In this document: one piece after another, positions 44,113 to 53,446 of the stretch | Numbering within the stretch: position 1 is the stretch's first letter | Layout: each line of letters begins with the position of its first letter | Assembly: GCA_040255675.1 (NCBI GenBank) | Contig: JBDZVM010000020.1 | Coordinates: 4,149 to 68,148, forward strand | Direction of reading: 5' to 3' | Source: JBDZVM01 sp040255675 | GTDB lineage: Bacteria > Actinomycetota > Actinomycetes > Acidothermales > Acidothermaceae | Length of the DNA stretch: 64,000 bases | Made by a program: the position numbers and the translations under genes | The notes under the pieces: model-generated | The model's database searches: none | Told to the model about the DNA's origin: nothing | Seen by the model: only the letters and a program-made list of their open reading frames with translations

Positions 44113-44994
44113 TCAAACTCCGCTGTTTACCGATGCGGCGAGTTGGGCGACCCTTTCGGGGTCGGCGATGAAGTCGAGTTCGACGATCCTGCCGTTCCTG
44201 ATTGTGGCAGCGGCGATGGAGAACGGCTTGCCCCGCAAGAACGTGACGGCTCCCGCGGCACCGTTGATGACCGCGCGGCGGACCGTGAGATCGGCTCGCG
44301 CAAACTGCAACGCCTGGCCGGCGACCGCCTCCGCACCCTTGACGTGGCGCGAGTGGCCGGCCGCGCCGCCGTCCGCTCGCAGTACGACGTCGGGGTCGAG
44401 CACGGCGACGAGCGCTTCGAAGTCGCCTTCCCTGGCGGCCGCGATGAACGCGTCGACGACCTCCCACTGGGCGCTCAATTCGGCGTCGGGTGAAGGCGCG
44501 GCGCCTTGCACCCGGCGCCGGGCACGACTTGCCAGCTGCCGGGTCGCTTCGGGGGAGCGCTGCACGAGCGGGGCGATGTCTTCGAACGGGACCGCGAACA
44601 TGTCGTGCAGCACAAAGGCCAATCGCTCAGCGGGGGAGAGCTTTTCCAAGACGATAAGCAGCGCTAGGCCGATCGAGTCGGCGAGCAGCGCCTCTTGCTC
44701 GGGATTGGTGCCGTCGACCGGGCCGATGATCGGGTCGGGCACGTAGGCGTCGAGAGGCTGCTCGCGTCGTGCCTTTCGTGAGCGGAGCATATTCAACGCA
44801 ACGCGGGCGACCACGGTCGTCAGCCACCCGCCGAGATTGTCGATGTCGTTCGTTTCGGTGCGGCTCAGTCGCAGCCATGCGTCTTGCACGGCGTCGTCCG
44901 CCTCGCTCAGCGAGCCCAGCATGCGATAGGCAACGGCACGCAGCCGGGGCCGGTGCGCCTCGAATTGCTCGGCCAGCCAGTCCTGCTCGTTCAC
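44113..44994 (-). CDS. ECF41-type RNA polymerase sigma factor with SnoaL-like C-terminal domain
   Basis: A 293-aa sigma factor: region 2 HRPRLRAVAYRMLGSLSEAD DAVQDAWLRLSR, region 4 LSPAERLAFVLHDMFAVPFE DIAPLVQRSPEATRQLASRA, then a fused NTF2/SnoaL-like domain (about residues 180-290; VVDAFIAAAREGDFEALVAV LDPDVVLRADGG). This matches ECF41, where the C-terminal extension acts as a built-in anti-sigma module; the usual DGGGK motif is here DGGAA. GTG 44994 follows AAGGAGGAA. Divergent from an NAD-dependent epimerase, one of the classical ECF41 targets. Confidence 0.88.
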   Translation of the reverse strand: MNEQDWLAEQFEAHRPRLRAVAYRMLGSLSEADDAVQDAWLRLSRTETNDIDNLGGWLTTVVARVALNMLRSRKARREQPLDAYVPDPIIGPVDGTNPEQEALLADSIGLALLIVLEKLSPAERLAFVLHDMFAVPFEDIAPLVQRSPEATRQLASRARRRVQGAAPSPDAELSAQWEVVDAFIAAAREGDFEALVAVLDPDVVLRADGGAAGHSRHVKGAEAVAGQALQFARADLTVRRAVINGAAGAVTFLRGKPFSIAAATIRNGRIVELDFIADPERVAQLAASVNSGV

Positions 44995-45012
44995 GTCACG
45001 TTCCTCCTTCGG

Positions 45013-45037
45013 CGCGGGTCATTGAGGTAGACCCGCG
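45013..45037. promoter_or_regulatory. Inverted repeat in the ECF41/epimerase divergent promoter
   Basis: CGCGGGTC-N9-GACCCGCG, an 8-bp perfect stem centred in the 85-bp gap between the divergent genes. Could be an operator or an mRNA hairpin. The ECF41 consensus (TGTCACA...CGTC) was not found in this gap. Confidence 0.45.
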
Positions 45038-45079
45038 AGGTGCATGAAAGGTGACCGACAAAAATCGAGGAGGAACACG

Positions 45080-46045
45080 ATGCGTGTCTTCGTTGCGGGC
45101 GCGAGCGGCGTGCTGGGCAGCCGACTCGTCGCCCAGTTGATCGACGCAGGCCACGAAGTGATCGGCACGTACCACTCGCCGCGCAGCTCTGAGCTGTTGC
45201 GCCAGCTCGGCGCGAAGCCGGTGCGAGTGGATCTGCTCGATGCGGGTGCGGTGCGTGAAGCGGTGCTGACGAACCAGCCTGACGCGATCGTGCACGAGGC
45301 GACCGCCCTGGCGAACGCGAAGTTCGGCCGAAACTTGGACAAGACCTTCGTCGTCACGAACCAGCTTCGGACGAAAGGCACCGACGCGCTCTTGGCAGCC
45401 GCACGAGAAGCGCGGGTGCGCAGGTTCGTTGCGCAGAGCTTCGCCCCCTATCAGTACGCCCGCCAAGGTGGGCCGATCAAGACGGAAAACGATCCGATTG
45501 ACCCGACGCCACCGCCCAACACGCGGCAAACCTACGCCGCGATGGCCTATTTGGAGAAAGCGGTTACCGACTTCGGCGGGATCGTGCTGCGGTACGGCGG
45601 TTTCTACGGCGCCGGCAACGATGGCTTGATCGAGCCGGTGCGCAAACGGTTCTTGCCGATCATCGGTGACGGTGGCGGTATGTTCCCGTGGATCCACCTC
45701 GACGACGCCGCGGCGGCGACCGTGCTGGCGCTCGAGCACGATGGACCCGCGATTTACAACATCGTGGACGACGATCCGGCGCCGATGCGCGAATGGCTGC
45801 CCGTGCTCGCGCAGGCGTTGCACGCCAAGCCCCCGCGTCGCGTACCGGTGTGGCTCGCGCGACTCGTTGCCGGCAAGGCGATGGCGGTGCTCGCCACCGA
45901 GGCTCGGGGCTCGTCGAACGCGAAGGCGCGGCGCGAACTCGGTTGGGCGCCGCGGTATGCGAGTTGGCGCGACGGATTTCCGGCCGCCTATTCGGCACTT
46001 GCCGCGGCTGACCGCCAGATGCAACTCGGGGCGTCAGGCCGGTGA
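45080..46045 (+). CDS. NAD(P)-dependent epimerase/dehydratase (ECF41-associated)
   Basis: A 321-aa short-chain dehydrogenase-type protein with N-terminal Rossmann motif FVAGASGVLGSRLVAQLIDA, DAIVHEATALAN, VRRFVAQSFAPYQYA, and Tyr/Lys candidates in TYAAMAYLEKAV. ATG 45080 follows AGGAGGAA. Proteins of this type are among the oxidoreductases/epimerases genetically linked to ECF41 sigma factors, and the divergent neighbour is such a sigma factor, so activation by it is likely. Substrate unknown. Confidence 0.87.
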   Translation: MRVFVAGASGVLGSRLVAQLIDAGHEVIGTYHSPRSSELLRQLGAKPVRVDLLDAGAVREAVLTNQPDAIVHEATALANAKFGRNLDKTFVVTNQLRTKGTDALLAAAREARVRRFVAQSFAPYQYARQGGPIKTENDPIDPTPPPNTRQTYAAMAYLEKAVTDFGGIVLRYGGFYGAGNDGLIEPVRKRFLPIIGDGGGMFPWIHLDDAAAATVLALEHDGPAIYNIVDDDPAPMREWLPVLAQALHAKPPRRVPVWLARLVAGKAMAVLATEARGSSNAKARRELGWAPRYASWRDGFPAAYSALAAADRQMQLGASGR

Positions 46046-46070
46046 GCGGTGGCTTCGCGTCGTCCGGTCG

Positions 46071-46655
46071 TCAAGGTTTGAAAATGTCGGTGAGCCGCCG
46101 GATGTCTTGCCACGACGGCTCGGTCGAACGTAACGCGTGCCGGGCCATTGTTGCCGCCGTTGTCGCGGCAGGGCTGGTAAGCAAGGCGAGGTCGGCACCG
46201 TGCGCGACCTGTTCGAAATCGGCGATGCTTTGGTCGAGATAGGCGAGGTTGGCGCGCTTCGCGTCGCGCACGTCATGGTGCCACGGCAGAATCGACGCGT
46301 CGGCGATGCTGTCGCGGGCATCTCGCAGCTGGGTGAGTTCGCGCGCCGCTGATTGGTCGATGAGTCGCTGAAGTCCTAACCGCACGGTCACCGAAGACGA
46401 ACTCACAAGAAGCGGCATGGTGTACTGCCGTGTCGACAACACAACCTTGCGCGCACCTTCGATGGTTTGTTGCGCTTGTACGGTCTTCGAGACAAGGTCG
46501 TGGACTTCCGCGTGTTTTCTGGCCTGGTCGAGCCAGCCCGCTGTGAGCGCGAGGGCGACGACCGCGGCGAGCACGACGAACGGCCACCGCCGGCGCGGTC
46601 GTTCGGCACGGCCGTCGTCGATGACGTCGGTGCTTCCGCTCGAAGCTGGCACCAT
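46071..46655 (-). CDS. Membrane-anchored hypothetical protein
   Basis: A 194-aa protein with one N-terminal membrane helix (FVVLAAVVALALTAGWLDQA, about residues 26-45) after a basic stretch RAERPRRRWP. The outside part is helical (EVHDLVSKTVQAQQTIEGAR, LGLQRLIDQSAARELTQLRD) and reminiscent of the four-helix periplasmic part of sensor proteins, without any cytoplasmic signalling domain. No family recognised. Confidence 0.6.
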   Translation of the reverse strand: MVPASSGSTDVIDDGRAERPRRRWPFVVLAAVVALALTAGWLDQARKHAEVHDLVSKTVQAQQTIEGARKVVLSTRQYTMPLLVSSSSVTVRLGLQRLIDQSAARELTQLRDARDSIADASILPWHHDVRDAKRANLAYLDQSIADFEQVAHGADLALLTSPAATTAATMARHALRSTEPSWQDIRRLTDIFKP

Positions 46656-46692
46656 TCCATCGTCGCTCGGACGACGGGCGTGCCGCCAGCCT

Positions 46693-49600
46693 CTAGCCGA
46701 TGACGGTCGTCGTGCTACCGGGTTTCAGCGCGTCGGCCGCCTGCAAGAACACGACGTCGTCGACCGACGCCGTTCCGCCGAACAGCCACGCCTTCGACGC
46801 CGAGTTGCCGGCAAACGTCAGATACGACAGCGTTCCTGAGGGTACGTTGCCCGACTTCGGCACGAGGATCATCGGGCCGGTGTACAGGCTCGCCACCACG
46901 CCACCCGACAGCGCGTCGGGGAAGGTCTGGCCGCTGGCGAGTCCGACCGAGATCGGGGCCTGGAAAAACCTTTGTGCCACAAGCACGGACGTCGCGTAGC
47001 GGTCGGCACCGACGAACTTTTGCGCGCCGGGGTCGGCCTTCGCCGCCGGACCGCCGATCGCGTAACGGGTGGACGGATGCGCCACTAAGTACGCCGCCGT
47101 CGCGGCGGGCATCGTCGTGCCCGACGTCAGTAAGACGACGCCACCTTCGTGGACGGCGGCGCTTCCGGCGGATAGGGCGTCGGGGAAGTTGGTGCCGTCG
47201 GCTTCGAACACGGTGCTCGGGTTACCGAGCGCTGCCGCTATAGCAACAGCCGTTTCGTAGCGGCTGTTACCCGCGAGTCGTTGCACGTTATAGCCGAAGC
47301 CAGCTAGCTCGGTCTGGATCGACGAATTGATCGCGGCAGTTCCGCCGAGAATGTAAATCGTTCCGCCGATCGGCAGCACACGCCCGATCTCACCGACGAC
47401 AGGGTCGGGGAGCGACGTGCTTAACGTGAGCAGCAGCGGGCCGTTTTTCGCTGCGGCGAGCGGGGTTCCGGCAAGTGCGTCGGCGTACGAATCAGATCGA
47501 GCCAGGACGACGACGTGCGCGCTGCTGTCGTTGGGGAACGCGGCCTTCGACGCGGCGATACTTGTCGCAATGCGGTCAGACCCGTAAACCCGTTGCAGCG
47601 TCGGATGTCCGACGGGACTGCCGCCACCGCTCGGTGGGGGAGGCGGAGATTGCACAGTCACGGTCGGGCTCACGGCAAGGTTCGTCGGGGGAGTGCTGTA
47701 CCCCATTGCTGCGTTGAATATAGAGGTCTCGGCACTTGACGGTGCCGTGGCTTTCGCGCCACCGCCGCTGGTGTCTCCGTACACGATCGTAAGTTTTTCG
47801 TTTTCCGCGAGCGTGACCCCGGTGACTTTGATCGTTGAGCCGCTAACCGCCACAGTAGGCGTCCCGCCGCCCGAGGTCGATGCTGTCACGTATCCCGCAC
47901 CTGGCGTGTCGTGAGACGGCGATGTCCAGGTTGTTGGGACGGTCAGATTGACTTCGCCACCGGTGACGGTTGCACCCACAGGGGCCGAATACACGAACGT
48001 CATCGTGACGCTCGACCGCGTAGTTACGCTCGGTGGTGACACCGTTATGCTTCCAGAGCCGTCGGCAGCGGGGCCCTTAATAATTACCTGCGGTGATGGT
48101 GTAAGCACCTTCAGGGTACCTGCAGACGTTGCTTTCTGATTTGCGGCAAAGGTTGATGGGCCACCATTTGGCGGTGCTACCACGCCAGGGCCACCACCGG
48201 AGGTGTCGCCGTATTTCACGGTCAGTGTCTGGCCAGATGCCAGCGTGACGTCCGTTATCTGGATTTGCCAAGGGCCGACAACGGGGCCAGATGGCACTGA
48301 TAAAGAGTTTGTTCCCGTGCCTCCAGATACCATGACGTATCCAGGATCAGCAGAATTCGCCGACGGCTGGCTCCAGTCCGGGGGGACCTGCACGTCGATT
48401 TCGCCACTGGTCAGCGTCGCGCCCTCCGGAGGTGTGTACGTGAACATCAAGGTGCCGGTCGTCCCTGCCGTGACGGCGGAGGGCGAGACCATCATCGTGC
48501 CTGACCCATCTCTGGCGGGGCCTTGCACGTCGACCTCTGGTAAGACGCTCAGCGCGGTTAGCGTGCCAGCGGAAGTCGCAGATTGCTTCACGCCAAAGGT
48601 TGACGGCCCACCGAATTTTGGCGCGGTTACCCCATGGCCAGTTCCTGACGTGCTGCCGTAAGTGATCGTTACCGTGCCGCCCGCTGCGGTCGCCACGCCG
48701 GAGACCGTGATGACCGACCCAGAAACCGAAATGATGCCCGCGGATGCGGTCGTGTAGCCGTCGGCCGACGGTGAAGTGGACGGCGTCGGCCAGCCATCAT
48801 CGACTGGTACCTGCAAGGTCAGCTTCCCGTCAATCAACGCCTGTGTCGCTGGTGCCGTGTAGGTGAATGTAAGGGTTTGTCGTGTCAAGGCTGGAACAGT
48901 CGATGGGCTGACGTTCATGGAGCCCGCGCCATCGGCTGCCGGACAGAGATTGGCGCCAAGAGTTGCGCCCTTCGGGCTGCCAAGCCCAGTTGCCATATCA
49001 TAGCCAGGACCTGCCGCGTATTGGCCACCGTTGGTGCCCGAGCCGTCATTGTCTCCCGAGGTGATGTCTTTAAAGACTGATGACTCAACTTCAGCGAGCT
49101 GGTACAGGGCAGGCGTCAGTAGACCGAGCCGATGTGTCGTACAACTGGACGCAATTAGGGCCGTGAGCGCCGCCCAGGTCGGTGCCGCCGCGCTTGTGCC
49201 ACCGTACGCTCGCCAAGCACCGTTGAAATAGATCGCGTACCCGTAGTTGGGGTCAGCCGACGCGCTGACGTCGGGCACTTCGCGGTACGTGCCACTAACC
49301 TTTTGCCAGCTTGGCCTGGCCCAGAATGCTGATTCACCGCCGCCGGTAGCGCTTACAAAATACTGTCCAGCTGTTGCGTCGTAATACTTGCCGTTATTCC
49401 AGGTGACTTCGTCGGTTCCGCTCAGCGATTGCAGGCTCGTACCGCCGACACCTATCACTCCGGGCTGGCCAGCCGGGTCGTCGACGGCGAGCCAGGAAGC
49501 ACGGTTGTCGAGCCGATAGCAGTCGGCCGAGCCAGAGTCGCCTGACGCAGCGAACATTGTTTGCCCCTGCGCCGCCATCTTTTGGAATACGAGTGCTTCA

Positions 49601-50688
49601 CTTTCCAACTCGCTGTCGGTCAGTGCATATTCGCAGAGCCCCCAGCTGGTACTAACGATTTGAGCAACATTTTCCGTCGCGATCGCGTTGTAAACGTCCA
49701 AAACGTCCGCAACGGTCGCCCCGTATGAACCTTGGTAGACGCGGATATTCGCTTCTGGTGCTAGGCCAATAATGTCTTCGATGTCCAGAGCTGCTTCCCC
49801 GACCATGGGATTGCTTCCTGGTCCACCGTCGACATCGACGGCAGTTACGGTTGCAGACGTTCCGTAACAGGTTTGATATGCCTGAATATCGGCCGGGTCG
49901 TAGCCTTCGAACTCAACGAGCGCGACCGTAATCCCGGAACCATACTGCCCGGCGTCGTGATACGACGAGAGGCCGTAATAGTCGGCGAGTTCATTCGCGG
50001 TGTATGGCGCTCCTGGTGTGAGGCTAGCCGCCACGCACGGTTGTGGACTGGCCGCGCTGTGCGGTCTGACGCCAGCAGTTCCCGTCAGCGCACTGGATGC
50101 AGCCGGAGCCGGTCGGCTCACCTGGGCAAGCGTGTCGAGCCCTACGATTCCGTTGACGTAAGACGCGGTGGACAGCGGCAGTCGTGGTGTCGCGGAGTTC
50201 GCTCTCGCAATGCGTCCCGACGGTAGCCGGTATTGCTTTAGGTCGACCCCAAGAGCCGACTCAACTTGCTTTGCGGTGCCAGAAACCTTCATCGCGAATC
50301 CATCTGTGCGATCAACGCGCAGCCCGAGTCTCATCAGTTCGCCTTGTACTTCGGCGATCGCAGTCGGTGTGGGACCGAAACGAGCGTCGAATTCGCCGGT
50401 CTGGAGGAACTTGCGATACTGCGGTGACCCAGGAGTCGAGACCTGCTGCACGAACGCGTCGAGTGCGGCCCGGTTACGCGGCTTCAGCACGACGTCGAAC
50501 GAGATTTTCTCGTTGGACGGAAGGGCGCCGAGCGTCGATGCACCATGAGGAAATAACGGAGCCGAGCCGACGGGAACGAGTACTCGACCGCTGTCTGATG
50601 TCGACGCGAGCGCCGGAGACGCGGTGGCGACAAGGGCGATGGCCGCGATTGCGGTCATGATGAAGTGGCTGCGTCGGTGCAGGCGCAT
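46693..50688 (-). CDS. Secreted sedolisin (S53) protease with cell-wall-binding repeats
   Basis: A 1,331-aa secreted protein. Signal peptide MRLHRRSHFIMTAIAAIALV...PALA; pro-kumamolisin domain (about residues 40-190, FDVVLKPRNRAALDAFVQQV); S53 catalytic domain with Glu/Asp in VGEAALDIEDIIG (about 300), Asp in AASGDSGSADC (about 381) and Ser in GGTSAAAPTWAAL (about 500). Then three about 125-residue beta repeats (GSGTMMVSPSAVTAGTTGTL, GSGSITVSPPSVTTRSSVTM) and, after PPPPPSGGG, three cell wall binding repeat 2 units (VYGSDRIATSIAASKAAF, LAGNSRYETAVAIAAAL, FVGADRYATSVLVAQRF). ATG 50688 follows GGGGGAGCC. An acid-active endopeptidase tethered to the wall is the likely product. Confidence 0.92.
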   Translation of the reverse strand: MRLHRRSHFIMTAIAAIALVATASPALASTSDSGRVLVPVGSAPLFPHGASTLGALPSNEKISFDVVLKPRNRAALDAFVQQVSTPGSPQYRKFLQTGEFDARFGPTPTAIAEVQGELMRLGLRVDRTDGFAMKVSGTAKQVESALGVDLKQYRLPSGRIARANSATPRLPLSTASYVNGIVGLDTLAQVSRPAPAASSALTGTAGVRPHSAASPQPCVAASLTPGAPYTANELADYYGLSSYHDAGQYGSGITVALVEFEGYDPADIQAYQTCYGTSATVTAVDVDGGPGSNPMVGEAALDIEDIIGLAPEANIRVYQGSYGATVADVLDVYNAIATENVAQIVSTSWGLCEYALTDSELESEALVFQKMAAQGQTMFAASGDSGSADCYRLDNRASWLAVDDPAGQPGVIGVGGTSLQSLSGTDEVTWNNGKYYDATAGQYFVSATGGGESAFWARPSWQKVSGTYREVPDVSASADPNYGYAIYFNGAWRAYGGTSAAAPTWAALTALIASSCTTHRLGLLTPALYQLAEVESSVFKDITSGDNDGSGTNGGQYAAGPGYDMATGLGSPKGATLGANLCPAADGAGSMNVSPSTVPALTRQTLTFTYTAPATQALIDGKLTLQVPVDDGWPTPSTSPSADGYTTASAGIISVSGSVITVSGVATAAGGTVTITYGSTSGTGHGVTAPKFGGPSTFGVKQSATSAGTLTALSVLPEVDVQGPARDGSGTMMVSPSAVTAGTTGTLMFTYTPPEGATLTSGEIDVQVPPDWSQPSANSADPGYVMVSGGTGTNSLSVPSGPVVGPWQIQITDVTLASGQTLTVKYGDTSGGGPGVVAPPNGGPSTFAANQKATSAGTLKVLTPSPQVIIKGPAADGSGSITVSPPSVTTRSSVTMTFVYSAPVGATVTGGEVNLTVPTTWTSPSHDTPGAGYVTASTSGGGTPTVAVSGSTIKVTGVTLAENEKLTIVYGDTSGGGAKATAPSSAETSIFNAAMGYSTPPTNLAVSPTVTVQSPPPPPSGGGSPVGHPTLQRVYGSDRIATSIAASKAAFPNDSSAHVVVLARSDSYADALAGTPLAAAKNGPLLLTLSTSLPDPVVGEIGRVLPIGGTIYILGGTAAINSSIQTELAGFGYNVQRLAGNSRYETAVAIAAALGNPSTVFEADGTNFPDALSAGSAAVHEGGVVLLTSGTTMPAATAAYLVAHPSTRYAIGGPAAKADPGAQKFVGADRYATSVLVAQRFFQAPISVGLASGQTFPDALSGGVVASLYTGPMILVPKSGNVPSGTLSYLTFAGNSASKAWLFGGTASVDDVVFLQAADALKPGSTTTVIG

Positions 50689-51050
50689 GGCTCCCCCGGA
50701 CTAGGCGGCGGCTTGGCGCTAGCTGCATCGGCCGAAGCGGTGCGCGGCTTGAACAGCTACGTTGAGGAACGTCGCAATTGTCCTGGTTAGGTGAGCGCAT
50801 GTCTGGGCGGCGCGCCGAGGCCGAACGCCACCAATACGTGTAGCCCGGAATGACTAAGGCAGAACGGGACCGGCGAAAAATGCGTTCAGCTGAACGCCCT
50901 TGCATCTGCCGGCGGTACGGGAATGGCGTTCGTCCTGCCGGTAGTGCGGGTCATGGGTTCACTGCCGGTTGAGTACGCCGCGGGGCAACGCTCTGCACTA
51001 GCCACCGGTCAGATCGAGCGTCACACGACCCCGCACGCGATGATGGTTTC
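50689..51050. other. Divergent gap upstream of the sedolisin, with a 16-bp palindrome
   Basis: No gene recognised in these 362 bp. A perfect palindrome GCGTTCAGCTGAACGC lies at 50882-50897 and could be a regulator site for the sedolisin gene or the small divergent gene. Confidence 0.5.
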
Positions 51051-51335
51051 GTGGACGTGAGCCCTCGCCTGACGCGATGGATCGAGACGAACTTCCCTCA
51101 CGGAAGCGTCGAGCCGGTCCTGCAAGCCCTGCGCGATCTACGGCCCGGCGTCGTCGCGGGTCAAGACCCTGAACGGATACAGGCGTCGCTCGTCATCCGC
51201 ACAGGTGGCGACTGGCAGGCCTTTCGGCAGCGGCTTGCGCTCGCTGAGACGGACTGGCGTGATTCCCTTGCCGGAGCCGGTCTGGGCAACGAGGACTGGC
51301 GGGAATGCCTAAACGCCGTACTCGGGAACGTCTAG
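51051..51335 (+). CDS. Conserved hypothetical protein
   Basis: A 94-aa cytoplasmic protein from GTG 51051. I recall actinobacterial proteins with the same QDPERIQASLVIRTGGDWQ then ALAETDWRDSLAGAGLGNED W pattern; their function is unknown. No clear ribosome binding site. Flanked by the sedolisin leader and a relic transposon-end-like sequence. Confidence 0.6.
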   Translation: MDVSPRLTRWIETNFPHGSVEPVLQALRDLRPGVVAGQDPERIQASLVIRTGGDWQAFRQRLALAETDWRDSLAGAGLGNEDWRECLNAVLGNV

Positions 51336-51381
51336 TAGCGCGCCGCTCCACGAACTCTCGACTCCTCGCGAATCGGCGCGA

Positions 51382-51410
51382 TTACCGGCGTTCGATGGCG
51401 AGGTCATTCC
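51382..51410 (-). repeat. Solo IS1595-end-like sequence (relic)
   Basis: TTACCGGCGTTCGATGGCGAGGTCATT resembles the right terminal repeat of the composite (TTACCGCCGTTAGATGGAGAGGTCATT) with few changes, but no partner end or transposase is nearby. Possibly the scar of an older element, possibly chance. Confidence 0.35.
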
Positions 51411-51478
51411 GCTGAACGCCGTCCGGGCCGGTGATGCATTGTGACGAAACGCACCATCGACCCGGACGGCGTGTATTT

Positions 51479-53263
51479 CTAGGGCAGCGAACTTAGGTGC
51501 GGATAGATGGTGTTGACGAAGTTGTAGCTAGCGTTCGCGTCCCAGTTGATGTCCCAGTCCATCGCGCCGCGAATACTCCAGTGCGACGGCGGCACGAACG
51601 ACCCGCAGTGAGTGCCGGTTGCCAAGCAATCGAGTGCGTTGTTTACCACGGACGGCGAAACAGCGCCACCGCCCGCACCGCTCGAGTTCGCCGGCAAGCC
51701 GAGGCCGACTTGGCTCGGCGCGAGACCGCCTTGCAACTCGATGCACGCGAGCGCTGTCAAGAAATCTTCGCTGCCTTGGGAGTACACCTTGCCGTCGCAA
51801 CCGAGCATGCTGCCCGAGTTGTAGAACTGCATGTTCACGATGGTCAAGATGTCTTTGATGTTCAAGGCCAGCTTGAAATACTCCGTGCCGGTCGATTGCA
51901 TGTCGATCGTTTGCGGAGCCAGCGTGATGATGAGGTTCGGCCCGGCCATCGACGACAACGACCGCAACGCTTGCGACATATACGTTGAGTTGACGCCGTT
52001 CTCGAGGTCGATGTCGACGCCGTCGAAACCGTACTGCTGCATGATCGACCACACGCTGTTCGCGAAGTTGCTCGCGGACGCCGAGTCGCTCACGCTGATC
52101 GCGCCGTTTTGGCCACCGACCGACAGAATTACTTTGCGGCCTTGCGAATGCAGCGTCGCGATGTCGGCCTTGAAGTCGGCGTCGGAGTAGCCGCCGATTG
52201 CCGACGACAGTTGCGAATCCAGGCTGAACGACACCTGTCCAGGCGTACCAGTCGCGTTGCCGAACGCGACCGCCACAATGCCGTAGCCACTCGGAACATC
52301 ACTCAACCGCAATGCCTTCGCGCCGTTGCCCGTGAAGTCTTGCCAGTAACCGGTAATCAGGTGCGCCGGCAGGTTTCCGTTGGACGGCGGCGTTGGCGAC
52401 GACGTCGGCGTCGGGCTCGGCGTGGGCGTGGGCGTGGGCGTGGGCGTGGGGGTTGGTGTTGGTGTCGGGGTCGGCGTCGGGCTCGTACCGCCATCGCACG
52501 CGCCTAGGTCTTTCCACACGCCCCATTGGCCAGTCGTGCCAGGCTCTTCCCCTTGTGTCCACCACTGCGCCTGCCACTGGTGGCCGTTCCAGCTCACGAC
52601 GTCGCCGTTCGTGTAAACGGCGGTGCTGTTCCATGTCGGTGCGGTGCACGAGCCGGACGGCGTAGACGAAGGTGTCGGCGTGGGCGTCGGTGAAGGTGTC
52701 GGTGACGCCGTAGGTGTCGGGGTCGGAGTCGGCGTGGGAGTAGGCGTAGGTGACGTCGTCCCGCCACTACCGGGCAGATTGAAGTCGTCGGCGTAGAACG
52801 TGCCCTGGCCGTACCAGCCGTGCACGAAAATTGTGACCGACGTGGTGTTCGCGCCCGTCGTGAAGTTGTCGGTGAGTTGCGCGTACGCGCCGCCCGTACC
52901 CGGCGTCCAGTTGTTCGTATCGCTCGTGCCTGTTCCGGTGACTCCGATGTACACGTACGAGCCGTTCACATATGCGGATAGCGTGTAGGCCGTATTCGGC
53001 GTCACCGACACGGTCTGCGTGCACTGCGCGGTGTCGCTGCTTGACGTCGCGCCTTGCAGAGCGTAGCTGCCGCTGTGGGCGTGGCCAGTGACCGCCGAGT
53101 CGATACTCGAGCAGCTCCACCCCGAAAGATTTCCGGATTCGAATCCGGAATTAGTGACGACATTCGTTGCCGCGCTCGCCGACGAGACCGCGAGCAGCGC
53201 GACGGCGGCAACAGCGGTGCCCGCCGTCGCCGCGGCCGCTATCACAGAACGGATATTGCGCAC
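51479..53263 (-). CDS. Secreted GH18 chitinase, CBM-CBM5/12-GH18
   Basis: A 594-aa extracellular chitinase. GTG 53263 (VRNIRSVIAAAATAGTAVAA) is preferred because GGAG lies upstream and a signal peptide begins there. Then a beta-sandwich carbohydrate-binding module (NVVTNSGFESGNLSGWSC, about residues 35-165), Pro/Thr linker, a CBM5/12 module (PTWNSTAVYTNGDVVSWNGH QWQAQWW), second linker, and a Streptomyces-type GH18 domain with DGVDIDLEN (catalytic Glu421). It cleaves chitin to chitobiose. A DasR-like site overlaps its probable promoter and it is divergent from a second chitinase. Confidence 0.93.
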   Translation of the reverse strand: MRNIRSVIAAAATAGTAVAAVALLAVSSASAATNVVTNSGFESGNLSGWSCSSIDSAVTGHAHSGSYALQGATSSSDTAQCTQTVSVTPNTAYTLSAYVNGSYVYIGVTGTGTSDTNNWTPGTGGAYAQLTDNFTTGANTTSVTIFVHGWYGQGTFYADDFNLPGSGGTTSPTPTPTPTPTPTPTASPTPSPTPTPTPSSTPSGSCTAPTWNSTAVYTNGDVVSWNGHQWQAQWWTQGEEPGTTGQWGVWKDLGACDGGTSPTPTPTPTPTPTPTPTPTPTPSPTPTSSPTPPSNGNLPAHLITGYWQDFTGNGAKALRLSDVPSGYGIVAVAFGNATGTPGQVSFSLDSQLSSAIGGYSDADFKADIATLHSQGRKVILSVGGQNGAISVSDSASASNFANSVWSIMQQYGFDGVDIDLENGVNSTYMSQALRSLSSMAGPNLIITLAPQTIDMQSTGTEYFKLALNIKDILTIVNMQFYNSGSMLGCDGKVYSQGSEDFLTALACIELQGGLAPSQVGLGLPANSSGAGGGAVSPSVVNNALDCLATGTHCGSFVPPSHWSIRGAMDWDINWDANASYNFVNTIYPHLSSLP

Positions 53264-53424
53264 GACCGAAACTCCATTCCGCGCGTGCGCGTGCACGCGC
53301 TGAGCGTCAAGACAGACAGTCGGCACGCCCCTGGGCTGCCGAGCACCCATCCGGCACCGTGCGCAAGTCGCGGAGCCGCGCGTCCCCGTTGATGCTCTTC
53401 AACCGTGCTTGCATCGCACTCAAT

Positions 53425-53446
53425 AGGACTAGACCAATCCTGTCAA
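53425..53446 (-). promoter_or_regulatory. Promoter with DasR-like operator of the minus-strand chitinase
   Basis: Read on the minus strand: TTGACA, then GGATTGGTCTAGTCC, then TATTGA. The spacer contains TGGTCTAGTCCT, close to the DasR-responsive core TGGTCTAGACCA known from Streptomyces chitinase and GlcNAc genes. Overlap of -35/-10 spacer and operator fits repression. Confidence 0.55.

Noticed and set aside
44995..45079. ECF41 consensus promoter in the divergent gap
   Set aside because: No TGTCACA with CGTC at the right spacing was found on either strand.
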